In this document: one piece after another, positions 41,685 to 49,102 of the stretch | How the letters are laid out: each line of letters starts with the position of its first letter | Position numbering within the stretch: the stretch's first letter is position 1 | From: Methylorubrum thiocyanatum | GTDB taxonomy: Bacteria > Pseudomonadota > Alphaproteobacteria > Rhizobiales > Beijerinckiaceae | Reading direction: 5' to 3' | NCBI GenBank assembly: GCA_014138645.1 | Contig: JACJIB010000007.1 | Location: forward strand, 1-64,000 | DNA: 64,000 nt | Position numbers and translations under genes: made by a program | Notes under the pieces: model-generated | The model's input: the letters and a program-made list of their open reading frames with translations, nothing else | What the model was told of the DNA's origin: nothing | Databases searched by the model: none

Positions 41685-42707
41685 ATGACCCTGAACCGCC
41701 GCCACCTCCTCGCGGCCGGACTGGCCGCGCCCGCGCTGCTCAAGCTCGGGACCGGCCCGGCCCAAGCCGCCACGACCCTGAAGCTGTCGCACCAGTTCCC
41801 CGGCGGCTCGATCGACGAGGGCGATTTCCGCGATCGGATGTGCCGGAAATTCGCGGCCGCCCTCAAGGAGCGCTCGAAGGGCGCGATGGAGGTGCAGGTC
41901 TATCCCGGCTCCTCCTTGATGAAGACCAACGCGCAGTTCAGCGCCATGCGCAAAGGCGCGCTCGACCTCTCGCTCTATCCCTCGCCCTATGCCGGCGGCG
42001 AGGTGCCAGAGATGAATATCGGCCTGATGCCGGCGCTGGTCTCCTCCTACGCGCAGGCCGTGGCCTGGAAGGACGCGCCGGTCGGCCGCAAGCTCACCGA
42101 GATCCTGGATGCCAAGGGCATCGTGCTGGTGTCCTGGGTCTGGCAGGCCGGCGGCATCGCCAGCCGCGAGCGCCCGTTGCTGACGCCCGAGGACGCCAAG
42201 GGCATGAAGGTCCGCGGCGGCTCGCGCGAGATGGACCTGATGATGAAGCAGGCGGGCGCCGCCACGCTCTCGCTGCCCTCGAACGAATCCTACGCCGCGA
42301 TGCAGACCGGCGCCTGCGACGCGGTGCTGACCTCCTCGACCAGCCTGATCTCGTTCCGCCTCGAAGAGATCTCCAAGGCCCTGACCTCGGGCCGCGAGCG
42401 CTCCTACTGGTTCATGCTGGAGCCGATCATGATGTCGAAGATCGTGTTCTCCGGCCTGCCCAAGGACCAGCAGGATCTGATCATGGCGGTCGGCGCCGAA
42501 CTCGAGAGCTTCGGCCAGGAGGGCGCCAAGGCCGACGATACCCGCGTCGAGGAGGTGTTCGGCAAGGCCGGCGCCAAGGTCGTGCAGCTCGACGAGGTCA
42601 ATCTCGGCAAGTGGCGCGACATCGCCCGCGACACCGCCTGGAAGGATTTCGCCAACAAGAACGCGAGCTGCGCCGAGCTGCTCAAGCTGGCGGAGAAGGT
42701 CGCATGA
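41685..42707 (+). CDS. dctP: TRAP transporter periplasmic substrate-binding protein (DctP)
   Basis: A 340-residue secreted protein. The N-terminus NRRHLLAAGLAAPALL has a twin-arginine and hydrophobic stretch, so export by Tat or Sec is possible. The mature part has the DctP pattern: LKLSHQFPGG, MEVQVYPGSSLMKTNAQFSA, LTPEDAKGMKVRGGSREMDL and LPSNESYAAMQTGACDAVLT, with the substrate carboxylate-binding Arg near residue 182. It hands an organic acid to the DctQM membrane subunits encoded next; its stop overlaps the dctQ start (ATGA). Confidence 0.93.
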   Translation: MTLNRRHLLAAGLAAPALLKLGTGPAQAATTLKLSHQFPGGSIDEGDFRDRMCRKFAAALKERSKGAMEVQVYPGSSLMKTNAQFSAMRKGALDLSLYPSPYAGGEVPEMNIGLMPALVSSYAQAVAWKDAPVGRKLTEILDAKGIVLVSWVWQAGGIASRERPLLTPEDAKGMKVRGGSREMDLMMKQAGAATLSLPSNESYAAMQTGACDAVLTSSTSLISFRLEEISKALTSGRERSYWFMLEPIMMSKIVFSGLPKDQQDLIMAVGAELESFGQEGAKADDTRVEEVFGKAGAKVVQLDEVNLGKWRDIARDTAWKDFANKNASCAELLKLAEKVA

Positions 42708-43429
42708 GCCACGCCTTCGACGCGGCCTCGGCCGCTTCCGAGACGCACAAGGTCGAGGAGGCGCGGGTTCCGGGCCTCCTCGGCATCCTCGACCGGGCCA
42801 CGCGCCGGCTCAACCACCTCATCCTGGTGCTGGGCGGCCTCGCGCTGGTGGCCGCCTGCCTCGTGCTCAGCTACTCGGTGCTGATCCGCTACGTCCTGCA
42901 CGAGCCGACCGAGTGGCAGGACGAGACCGCCGTGTTCCTCATCGTCGGCGCCACCTTCCTGTCGGCGGCGGGCGTCCAGGCCAAGCGCGGCCACGTCGCC
43001 ATCGAGGCGCTCACGGGCCTGCTGCCGCCGGCGGCCAACCGGGCGCGTCTCGTCCTCGTCGACATCGTCAGCCTCGCCTTCGTGACCTTCTTCGCCTGGA
43101 AGAGCTGGAGCCTGTTCCACGAGGCCTGGGAGGACGGCCAGATCTCGCAATCGACCTGGGGGCCGCCGCTCTGGATCCCCTACCTGCTGATGTCGGCCGG
43201 TATGAGCCTGCTGGCCGTCCAGTTCGTGCTGCAGATCGCGGAGGCGGTGCTCTACGGCCCCCGCACCGCCGGCTGGGCCAAGCCCAAGATCGGCATCGGG
43301 GCGGACGTCAACCGCGACCTGCGCGGCCGCCCCGATCTGACGCCCGAGGGGCCGGACATCCTGGAGAGCACGATCACACCGAAGGCGGCCCCGATTCGGC
43401 CGGCGACGAGGACGGGAGGCAAGGCATGA
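42704..43429 (+). CDS. dctQ: TRAP transporter small membrane subunit (DctQ)
   Basis: A 241-residue protein with four hydrophobic helices (about 38-60, 78-93, 115-137 and 155-178), typical of DctQ. The loop YVLHEPTEWQDETAVFLIVGA is characteristic of the family. The C-terminal about 50 residues are a hydrophilic extension, Pro-rich, longer than in most DctQ proteins. ATG at 42704 lies inside the dctP stop, and its own stop overlaps the dctM start, so the three subunits are translationally coupled. Confidence 0.92.
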   Translation: MSHAFDAASAASETHKVEEARVPGLLGILDRATRRLNHLILVLGGLALVAACLVLSYSVLIRYVLHEPTEWQDETAVFLIVGATFLSAAGVQAKRGHVAIEALTGLLPPAANRARLVLVDIVSLAFVTFFAWKSWSLFHEAWEDGQISQSTWGPPLWIPYLLMSAGMSLLAVQFVLQIAEAVLYGPRTAGWAKPKIGIGADVNRDLRGRPDLTPEGPDILESTITPKAAPIRPATRTGGKA

Positions 43430-44778
43430 GCACCGCCGCGATCGGCTTCCTCTATGCCGGGGCCACGCTGGGGGCGATGCTCTCAGGGATTCCCATCGCC
43501 TTCGCGCTCGGCTTCGTGGCGCTCGCCTTCATGTACGCGTTCATGCCCGCGGCCTCGCTCGATACGGTGGCGCAGAACGTCTACGAGGAGATGGCCTCGA
43601 TCACCCTGCTCTCGATCCCGCTCTTCATCCTGAAGGGTGCGGCGATCGGCCGGAGCCGGGCCGGTCAGGATCTCTACTCGGCGATGCATGCCTGGATGCA
43701 CCGCATCCCCGGGGGGCTCGGCATCGCCAACGTGTTCGCCTGCGCCCTGTTCGCGGCGATGGCCGGCTCCTCCCCCGCCACCTGCTCGGCGATCGGCTCG
43801 GCCGGCATCCCGGAGATGCGCAAGCGCGGCTACTCGCCGGGCTTCGCCGCCGGGATCATCGCCGCGGGCGGCACGCTCGGCATCCTGCTGCCGCCCTCGA
43901 TCACCATGATCCTCTACGCGGTCGCCGCCGAGCAATCGCTGGGGCGCCTGTTCCTCGCCGGGATCGGGCCGGGCTTCCTGCTGGTCGCCCTGTTCGCCGG
44001 CTGGTCGGTGTTCCGCTTCCGCTCCGAGTTCGCGGCGGCGAAGCTCGCCTACGAGCGGACGGGTACGGAGCACCCGATCCTGCGGGAGGACAGCTACAGC
44101 ATGCGCGAGCGCTTCTCGACGCTGCCGCGGGTGCTGCCCTTCGTGGTGCTGCTCACCGGCGTCATGGTCGCGCTCTACGGCGGCTACGCCACGCCGTCCG
44201 AGACGGCCGGCCTCGGCGGCCTGCTGGCGCTCGCTCTGATCGCGGTGATCTACGGCGTCTGGCGCTTCCGCGATCTCGACCCGATCCTCACGGCAACGCT
44301 GCGGGAATCGACCATGCTGATGCTGATCATCGGCATGTCGCTCCTCTACGCCTACGTGATGAGCTACCTCCACATCTCGCAGGCGGCGGCCCAGGCCATC
44401 GTCGCGATGCAGCTCTCGCCCTGGGTCCTGCTCGCCACGATCCTGGCCCTGGTGATCGCGCTCGGCTTCTTCCTGCCGCCGGTCTCGATCATCCTGATGA
44501 CGGCGCCGATCATCCTGCCGCCGCTCAAGGCCGCCGGGTTCGACCTCGTCTGGTTCGGCGTGGTGATGACGATCACCATGGAGATGGGCCTGATCCACCC
44601 GCCGGTGGGCCTCAACATCTTCGTCATCAAGAACATCGCCCCCGACATCCCGCTCAAGGACATCATCTGGGGCACCCTGCCCTTCGTGATCCTGATGGGT
44701 GTCGCGATCGTCCTGCTCTGTCTCGTGCCGGGCATCGCCCTGTGGCTGCCGGACCTGCTGCTGCCGACGACGCGGTGA
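43426..44778 (+). CDS. dctM: TRAP transporter large membrane subunit (DctM)
   Basis: A 450-residue inner-membrane protein with about a dozen hydrophobic helices. Family signatures include SIPLFILKGAAIGRS, GIANVFACALFAAMAGSSPA, GYSPGFAAGIIAAGGTLGIL, LPPSITMILYAVAAEQSLG and GLIHPPVGLNIFVIKNI. It is the sodium- or proton-driven translocation channel of the TRAP system. It overlaps dctQ by four bases. A hairpin at 44896-44926 ends the operon. The substrate is unknown. Confidence 0.93.
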   Translation: MSTAAIGFLYAGATLGAMLSGIPIAFALGFVALAFMYAFMPAASLDTVAQNVYEEMASITLLSIPLFILKGAAIGRSRAGQDLYSAMHAWMHRIPGGLGIANVFACALFAAMAGSSPATCSAIGSAGIPEMRKRGYSPGFAAGIIAAGGTLGILLPPSITMILYAVAAEQSLGRLFLAGIGPGFLLVALFAGWSVFRFRSEFAAAKLAYERTGTEHPILREDSYSMRERFSTLPRVLPFVVLLTGVMVALYGGYATPSETAGLGGLLALALIAVIYGVWRFRDLDPILTATLRESTMLMLIIGMSLLYAYVMSYLHISQAAAQAIVAMQLSPWVLLATILALVIALGFFLPPVSIILMTAPIILPPLKAAGFDLVWFGVVMTITMEMGLIHPPVGLNIFVIKNIAPDIPLKDIIWGTLPFVILMGVAIVLLCLVPGIALWLPDLLLPTTR

Positions 44779-44895
44779 ACCGCGGGATCGCCGTCCCGAG
44801 ACGTCATCGGCGGGGTTGTTGAAACGCCCCGGACACAACGATCGGGAGCGGCGTTTCGGATCGTGCAACCGAAACGACGCTCTCGCGGAACGACG

Positions 44896-44926
44896 AACCC
44901 TCCGCGCCCCGGGCGCGGAGGGTTCT
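44896..44926 (+). terminator. Stem-loop terminator of the TRAP operon
   Basis: GAACCCTCCGCGCCC (44896-44910) pairs with 44912-44926 and is followed by TTCGTTTGGTT. It lies 118 bases after dctM. Confidence 0.8.
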
Positions 44927-45034
44927 TCGTTTGGTTAATCGTCTCTTGGGGCCCGCAGTAAAACTCGTCTTAACCCTCCAGCGCCCAAGATCGTCGCCTC
45001 ACAGCCGCTTCCGGCGCCGGACGGGAGACGATCC

Positions 45035-45232
45035 GTGACGAAGCCAGTCGCCGAGACGAAGCCTGCAGCGGGCGGGAGCACCGCGCCGCCACTGAGCCCG
45101 ACCGTGCGCCGCCACCTCGGCAAGAGCCTGCGCAACCACTACGCCGACAGCCTCACCGAACCGGTCGGCGAGCGCCTCGAGGCCCTCATCGGCCGCCTGG
45201 ACGAGCCGCAGGACCGGGCAACCCGTTCCTGA
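45035..45232 (+). CDS. NepR-family anti-sigma protein (orphan copy)
   Basis: A 65-residue protein with GTG start preceded by GGGAGA. Residues about 25-57 (VRRHLGKSLRNHYADSLTEP, then VGERLEALIGRLDEP) match NepR, the small anti-sigma factor of the alphaproteobacterial general stress response, in which two helices grip EcfG until PhyR displaces it. No phyR or ecfG gene is adjacent, so this would be a paralogue away from the main locus. Identity rests on the core sequence pattern only. Confidence 0.72.
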   Translation: MTKPVAETKPAAGGSTAPPLSPTVRRHLGKSLRNHYADSLTEPVGERLEALIGRLDEPQDRATRS

Positions 45233-45734
45233 CGACCGACGCCGGAAGCCCCGGCCGATCCGGAGCGGCCAGGGCGGTTCGATTCTGCGGCGGGGTTGGC
45301 GTGAGGGCGCCGGGCGCTCAGTCGAGGGCGACGGCGACGAGGGAGAACAGGCCGGCCAGCAGCAGGTTGCAGGCGATGAGGACGACGACCGTCATGGATA
45401 CGCTTCGCGGCTGAGAGGAAATCGGGCAGGCATGGAGGGCGGTGGGAGACCGCCGTGAAGGAAGGGTCTAGCCGGAGAAGCTTGACGGAGTGCTCATCCC
45501 GCTCGATTGCGGCGCAGGCTAGGCCCGGTTCGCCAAAACCGATGCAGGAAGACCACAGGCGCCGCTTTGCGCTGCCGCGCTTGAACCGATCCTGAACCGC
45601 GGCGCGTGCACGGCCGCAACAACCGCGGATTCGACGCAAATCCGGTCGGCTGATTTGGCTCACCCCCGCAATATTGCCAAGATTTGGTTAACGAACTAGG
45701 CTCGCGATGTCCCGTTTCGAGACAGGGCCCGGCC
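45233..45734. other. Intergenic region holding one possible microprotein gene
   Basis: About 500 bp without a normal-sized gene. Apart from the 25-codon minus-strand frame at 45318-45395, frames here look random. The sequence becomes AT-richer toward 45660-45710 (AATATTGCCAAGATTTGGTT), where the promoter of the next small gene probably lies. Confidence 0.5.
45318..45395 (-). CDS. Possible 25-residue membrane microprotein
   Basis: The frame reads MTVVVLIACNLLLAGLFSLV and then AVALD before TGA. It is a nearly pure hydrophobic helix ending in a charged residue, long enough to span a membrane once. No strong ribosome site is visible. It could be a chance frame, but hydrophobic microproteins of this form are common and usually missed. 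Confidence 0.35.
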   Translation of the reverse strand: MTVVVLIACNLLLAGLFSLVAVALD

Positions 45735-45965
45735 ATGACATCCTTGAGCGAGACCCTCCTCACCGCTGCCGGCCTGTTCGGGCTCGGCGCCTCCGCGGCC
45801 TCGGTCGGAAGCGCGGTCGAGGCGTCGGCCTTCGACCTCTCCCCCGACGACGCGACGCCGCTCTCCGAGGGAAGAAGCCTGTCGCCGGAGGCGGAGGCGG
45901 CAGATGATCCCTTCTTTACTGCGGTTGCCGACGCCCTGCGGGCGGCGGGCTACCTGGATTCCTGA
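45735..45965 (+). CDS. Small hypothetical protein
   Basis: A 76-residue acidic protein. The N-terminal part is Gly/Ala-rich and hydrophobic (LLTAAGLFGLGASAASVGSA), perhaps a signal or membrane segment, and the remainder is acidic (FDLSPDDATPLSEGRS, then DPFFTAVADALRAAGYLDS). ATG at 45735 is chosen over the frame start at 45684. It ends 61 bases before cysteine synthase on the same strand. No family is recognised. Confidence 0.5.
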   Translation: MTSLSETLLTAAGLFGLGASAASVGSAVEASAFDLSPDDATPLSEGRSLSPEAEAADDPFFTAVADALRAAGYLDS

Positions 45966-46026
45966 AAATCCGTTGAGTAAGCCTGCCTGATCCGCCGCGC
46001 CCTGCGCGGGCGCACAGGAAGGCCGC

Positions 46027-47073
46027 ATGTCCCGCTCCTCCGCCGTCTCCCCCGATGTGCTCGCCGCCGTCGGCGGCACGCCTCTGATTCGGCTGCGCCG
46101 CGCCTCCGAGGAGACCGGCTGCACCATCCTCGGCAAGGCGGAGTTCCTGAATCCCGGCCTGTCGGTGAAGGACCGGGCGGCGCTCTCCATCGTGCGGGAC
46201 GCCGAGGCGCGCGGCCTGATCCGGCCCGGCGGCACCATCGTCGAGGGCACGGCGGGCAATACCGGGATTGGTCTGGCGCTGGTGGCCTCGGTGCGCGGCT
46301 ACCGCACCGTCATCGTCATCCCCGAGACGCAGTCGGCGGAGAAGAAGGAGACGCTGCGGCTGGCCGGCGCCCGGCTCGTCGAGGTGCCCGCCGTCCCCTT
46401 CGCCAACCCGAACAACTACGTCCACGCCGCCCGCCGCCTCGCCGAGCGCTTGGCTGAGACGGAAGCCGCCGGCGCCTTCTTCGCCGACCAGTTCGACAAC
46501 ACCGCCAACCGCCGCGCCCATATCGAGGCGACCGGCCCCGAGATCTTCGCGCAGACCGGCGGCGCGGTCGACGGCTTCGTCTGCGCCGCAGGCACCGGCG
46601 GCACGCTCGCGGGCGTGGCCGAGGCGCTGCGGGCGGCCAAGCCCGGCGTGAAGATCGCCCTCTCGGATCCGGAGGGATCGGCGCTCCACGCCTATTACAC
46701 CACGGGCACGCTCAAGGCCGAGGGCTCCTCGATCACCGAGGGCATCGGCCAGGGCCGGGTGACCAAGAACCTCGAAGGCTTCACGCCGGACCTCTCCTTC
46801 CGGATCCCGGACGGGGAGGCGCTCGGCATCATCTTCGGCCTGATGCGGGAGGAGGGCCTGTCGCTCGGCGGCTCGTCGGGCATCAACGTCGCGGGCGCGA
46901 TCCGACTCGCCCGGGAACTCGGGCCCGGCCACACCATCGTGACGATCCTCTGCGACGGGGCGGCGCGCTACGCCTCGAAGCTGTTCAACCCCGCTTTCCT
47001 GAGCGAGCGCGGCCTGCCGGCCCCGGACTGGCTCGGCCCGTCCGCCGATGCCCTGCCCGATTGGCGGGCCTGA
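46027..47073 (+). CDS. Cysteine synthase (O-acetylserine sulfhydrylase family)
   Basis: A 348-residue PLP enzyme of fold type II. Lys48 in NPGLSVKDRAA binds the cofactor, and GTAGNTGIGLALVASVRGY, FVCAAGTGGTLAGVAEALR and the GSSGINVAGAIRLA region (phosphate and cofactor binding) are intact. It joins O-acetylserine (or a related acceptor) with sulfide to give cysteine. The length is slightly above the usual 300-320, with a short C-terminal extension. CysK-type is likely, but cystathionine beta-synthase-like or cysteine-desulfhydrating members cannot be excluded by sequence alone. Confidence 0.9.
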   Translation: MSRSSAVSPDVLAAVGGTPLIRLRRASEETGCTILGKAEFLNPGLSVKDRAALSIVRDAEARGLIRPGGTIVEGTAGNTGIGLALVASVRGYRTVIVIPETQSAEKKETLRLAGARLVEVPAVPFANPNNYVHAARRLAERLAETEAAGAFFADQFDNTANRRAHIEATGPEIFAQTGGAVDGFVCAAGTGGTLAGVAEALRAAKPGVKIALSDPEGSALHAYYTTGTLKAEGSSITEGIGQGRVTKNLEGFTPDLSFRIPDGEALGIIFGLMREEGLSLGGSSGINVAGAIRLARELGPGHTIVTILCDGAARYASKLFNPAFLSERGLPAPDWLGPSADALPDWRA

Positions 47074-47182
47074 ATCCGGAGATCGCGCAGGATCCGACTG
47101 AGCCGGCAACGGAATCGCCGGACCAAGCGTTGCTGTGGGCGCTCAGGCAACGGTGTTTGAGCGTCCCGGAGACGTAGCGTCG

Positions 47183-47335
47183 ATGCTCACCACCATTCTG
47201 CTCATCCTGCTGATCCTGCTTCTGTTCGGCGGCGGCAACTTCTACGGCGGCGGCCGCTTCCGCGGTCCCGGCTTCGGCCTGGGCGGCATTCTGCTGATCA
47301 TCCTGATCGTCCTGCTGGCGACGGGCCGAATCTGA
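47183..47335 (+). CDS. DUF3309-like small membrane protein
   Basis: A 50-residue hydrophobic protein: a helix of Leu/Ile (LTTILLILLILLLF), a Gly/Arg/Phe-rich turn (GGGNFYGGGRFRGPGFG), then a second helix (LLIILIVLLATG) and ending RI. This matches the layout of DUF3309 proteins, common in alpha- and betaproteobacteria and of unknown role. ATG at 47183 is preferred because the earlier part of the frame is charged and lacks a ribosome site. Confidence 0.75.
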   Translation: MLTTILLILLILLLFGGGNFYGGGRFRGPGFGLGGILLIILIVLLATGRI

Positions 47336-47354
47336 CCTACGGCCTCGCCGGGCC

Positions 47355-48821
47355 TTACCGGGCGCAGGTGATCGCCACGACCGCGCCGAGAGCGGGCGCC
47401 GCCGCCCCGCCCAGGGTGGTCGCGGCTTTCCCCCTGTCCGCCCCGGCGGGCAGGCCGGCCTCCGCCAGGAAGACCGCAACGGCCTGTCCCGGCACCAGGG
47501 CGTAGCGCGTCGGCGGCATCACCCCGGCAATCAGCCGGGGCGCGGTGGGAAACCGGGCGACGAGCCCGACGAGCCGGCCCGACCGGTCGAGCACCGGCGC
47601 GCCAGCGGCGCCCGGCTGGAGCGGGGCATAGACACCCTCGGCTCCGGCGCTGGCGGGGGCAACGCTCGGGGCGCCCTTCGCCTGCGCGCCGAGCACGAGC
47701 AGGGCCTCGCCCTCGCCCACCGGCTCGATGCGCAGCGGCGGCGCCGAACCACCCGGAAGTCCTTCGGCGGAGAGCAGCGCGAGGCTGCCCGACGCGTCGC
47801 GCCGCTCGATCCGCGCCACCGCGCCGTCGATGCGCGGCGCGGCACAGGATTCGAGGGCGGAGGCCGCCGTCAGCACCCGCCCGCCGCTGAGGCGCAGGCC
47901 GGTCGCGGCGGGGCGCACCTCGGCGGTCGCGCCGGGCAGCGGCGGCAGGGCCGGCGCGGCCGCCATGCCGGAGGCAGGCGGGCGCGGGGCCGGGCCGGAA
48001 GCCGCCGAAGCAGCCGTCGCCGGAGCGGCCGGCGGAGCGGCGGCCGGTGTCGCCTCGGGGAAGGGCGTGAACGTGTTGGCCACCGCGATGACGAGACGAT
48101 CGACCGTGTCCGCCAGCGCCCGGTCATAGCCGAGGGTGAAACCGCGGATGCCCTGGGGGCCTTCGGCATAGCGGATATAGGCGCGCCCCCCCGCGGTCTC
48201 GGCGGTGACGACGATGAAATCCGGCTTCTTCAGCTTGTAGGTGACCTTGCGGCCGGGCATCGCGGCGGTGGCCCGCTCGAACAGGGCATCGAGGCTGGTC
48301 TCGCCCTGCGGGAACGACTTGGTGTCGAGGGTCACCCGCCCGTCGGCGCTCTGCCAGCGGGTGCCGCCGGGGATCGCGCTTTTCTTCGGCAGGAGCGCTT
48401 CCGGCACGCCGACCACGGCGCCGCTCGCCGGATCGGGCTGGATCCTGAACCGCGCCGCCCGGCGCGCCTCCTCCGCCTCGCGCTTGAGCGCGATACGCTC
48501 GGGCGGCGTGAGCAGGCCGGTCGGGGCGGTGCCGGTGCGGGTCTGGTAGGCCTGGATGCCCTCGAAGCTGCGCTTGCCGAAGGCGCCGGTGGTCACGCCG
48601 TTATAGTCGCCGGTCCAGACGAGGGCGTCCTGCAGCCCCCGCCGCTCCGCCTCGGGCAGGGCCTCGAAGGCGGCCCGCGCCGCCTCGAAGGCGGGATCGG
48701 GCACGGGCGTGGCCGGGGCGGCGGGTGTCCGTCGGACCTGCGGGGCGGGCGCCTGAGCAAGCGCACCGGTCGCAAGTCCGGCGGCGAGCACAGCCGGCAG
48801 AGCGCCGCGAAAAGCCTTCAT
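47355..48821 (-). CDS. Secreted protein with peptidoglycan-binding-like and trypsin-like domains
   Basis: A 488-residue protein with signal peptide (ALPAVLAAGLATGALAQA). Residues about 45-105 resemble a peptidoglycan-binding unit (WTGDYNGVTTGAFGKRSFEG, then IQAYQTRTGTAPTGLL). A middle domain of unknown type is followed by an Ala/Pro linker and a C-terminal part (about 330-485) with the pattern of trypsin-like proteases (GGRVLTAASALESC, PGAAGAPVLDRSGRLVGLVA), although the canonical His and Asp are not evident, so it may be inactive. The ATG at 48821 is used. It is divergent from the alpha-2-macroglobulin gene. Confidence 0.72.
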   Translation of the reverse strand: MKAFRGALPAVLAAGLATGALAQAPAPQVRRTPAAPATPVPDPAFEAARAAFEALPEAERRGLQDALVWTGDYNGVTTGAFGKRSFEGIQAYQTRTGTAPTGLLTPPERIALKREAEEARRAARFRIQPDPASGAVVGVPEALLPKKSAIPGGTRWQSADGRVTLDTKSFPQGETSLDALFERATAAMPGRKVTYKLKKPDFIVVTAETAGGRAYIRYAEGPQGIRGFTLGYDRALADTVDRLVIAVANTFTPFPEATPAAAPPAAPATAASAASGPAPRPPASGMAAAPALPPLPGATAEVRPAATGLRLSGGRVLTAASALESCAAPRIDGAVARIERRDASGSLALLSAEGLPGGSAPPLRIEPVGEGEALLVLGAQAKGAPSVAPASAGAEGVYAPLQPGAAGAPVLDRSGRLVGLVARFPTAPRLIAGVMPPTRYALVPGQAVAVFLAEAGLPAGADRGKAATTLGGAAAPALGAVVAITCAR

Positions 48822-49102
48822 CCGTCCCCTCATCGCCGCCGCTCGATTCGATGCGCGCTCGATGATGGCAGGGGGGACGCGCCCCCGACAAGCGGCGACG
48901 GGCGGCTCGGCACACGCCACGTCGTCGGAACCATCGTCCTGATCCGGCGCATCGGTGCCGACGCCGCCGTCGCCCTGATCTGCGGCTTCCGATGTCCCTC
49001 CTCGCCCATCGCCGCGGGCAAGCGTTGCGGCCGGCGCGGCAAGTGATAGCGTGCCGGCCGCGGACGCCCCTGCTTCGGGCGCCGGTCGGAGGAGACGAGA
49101 GC

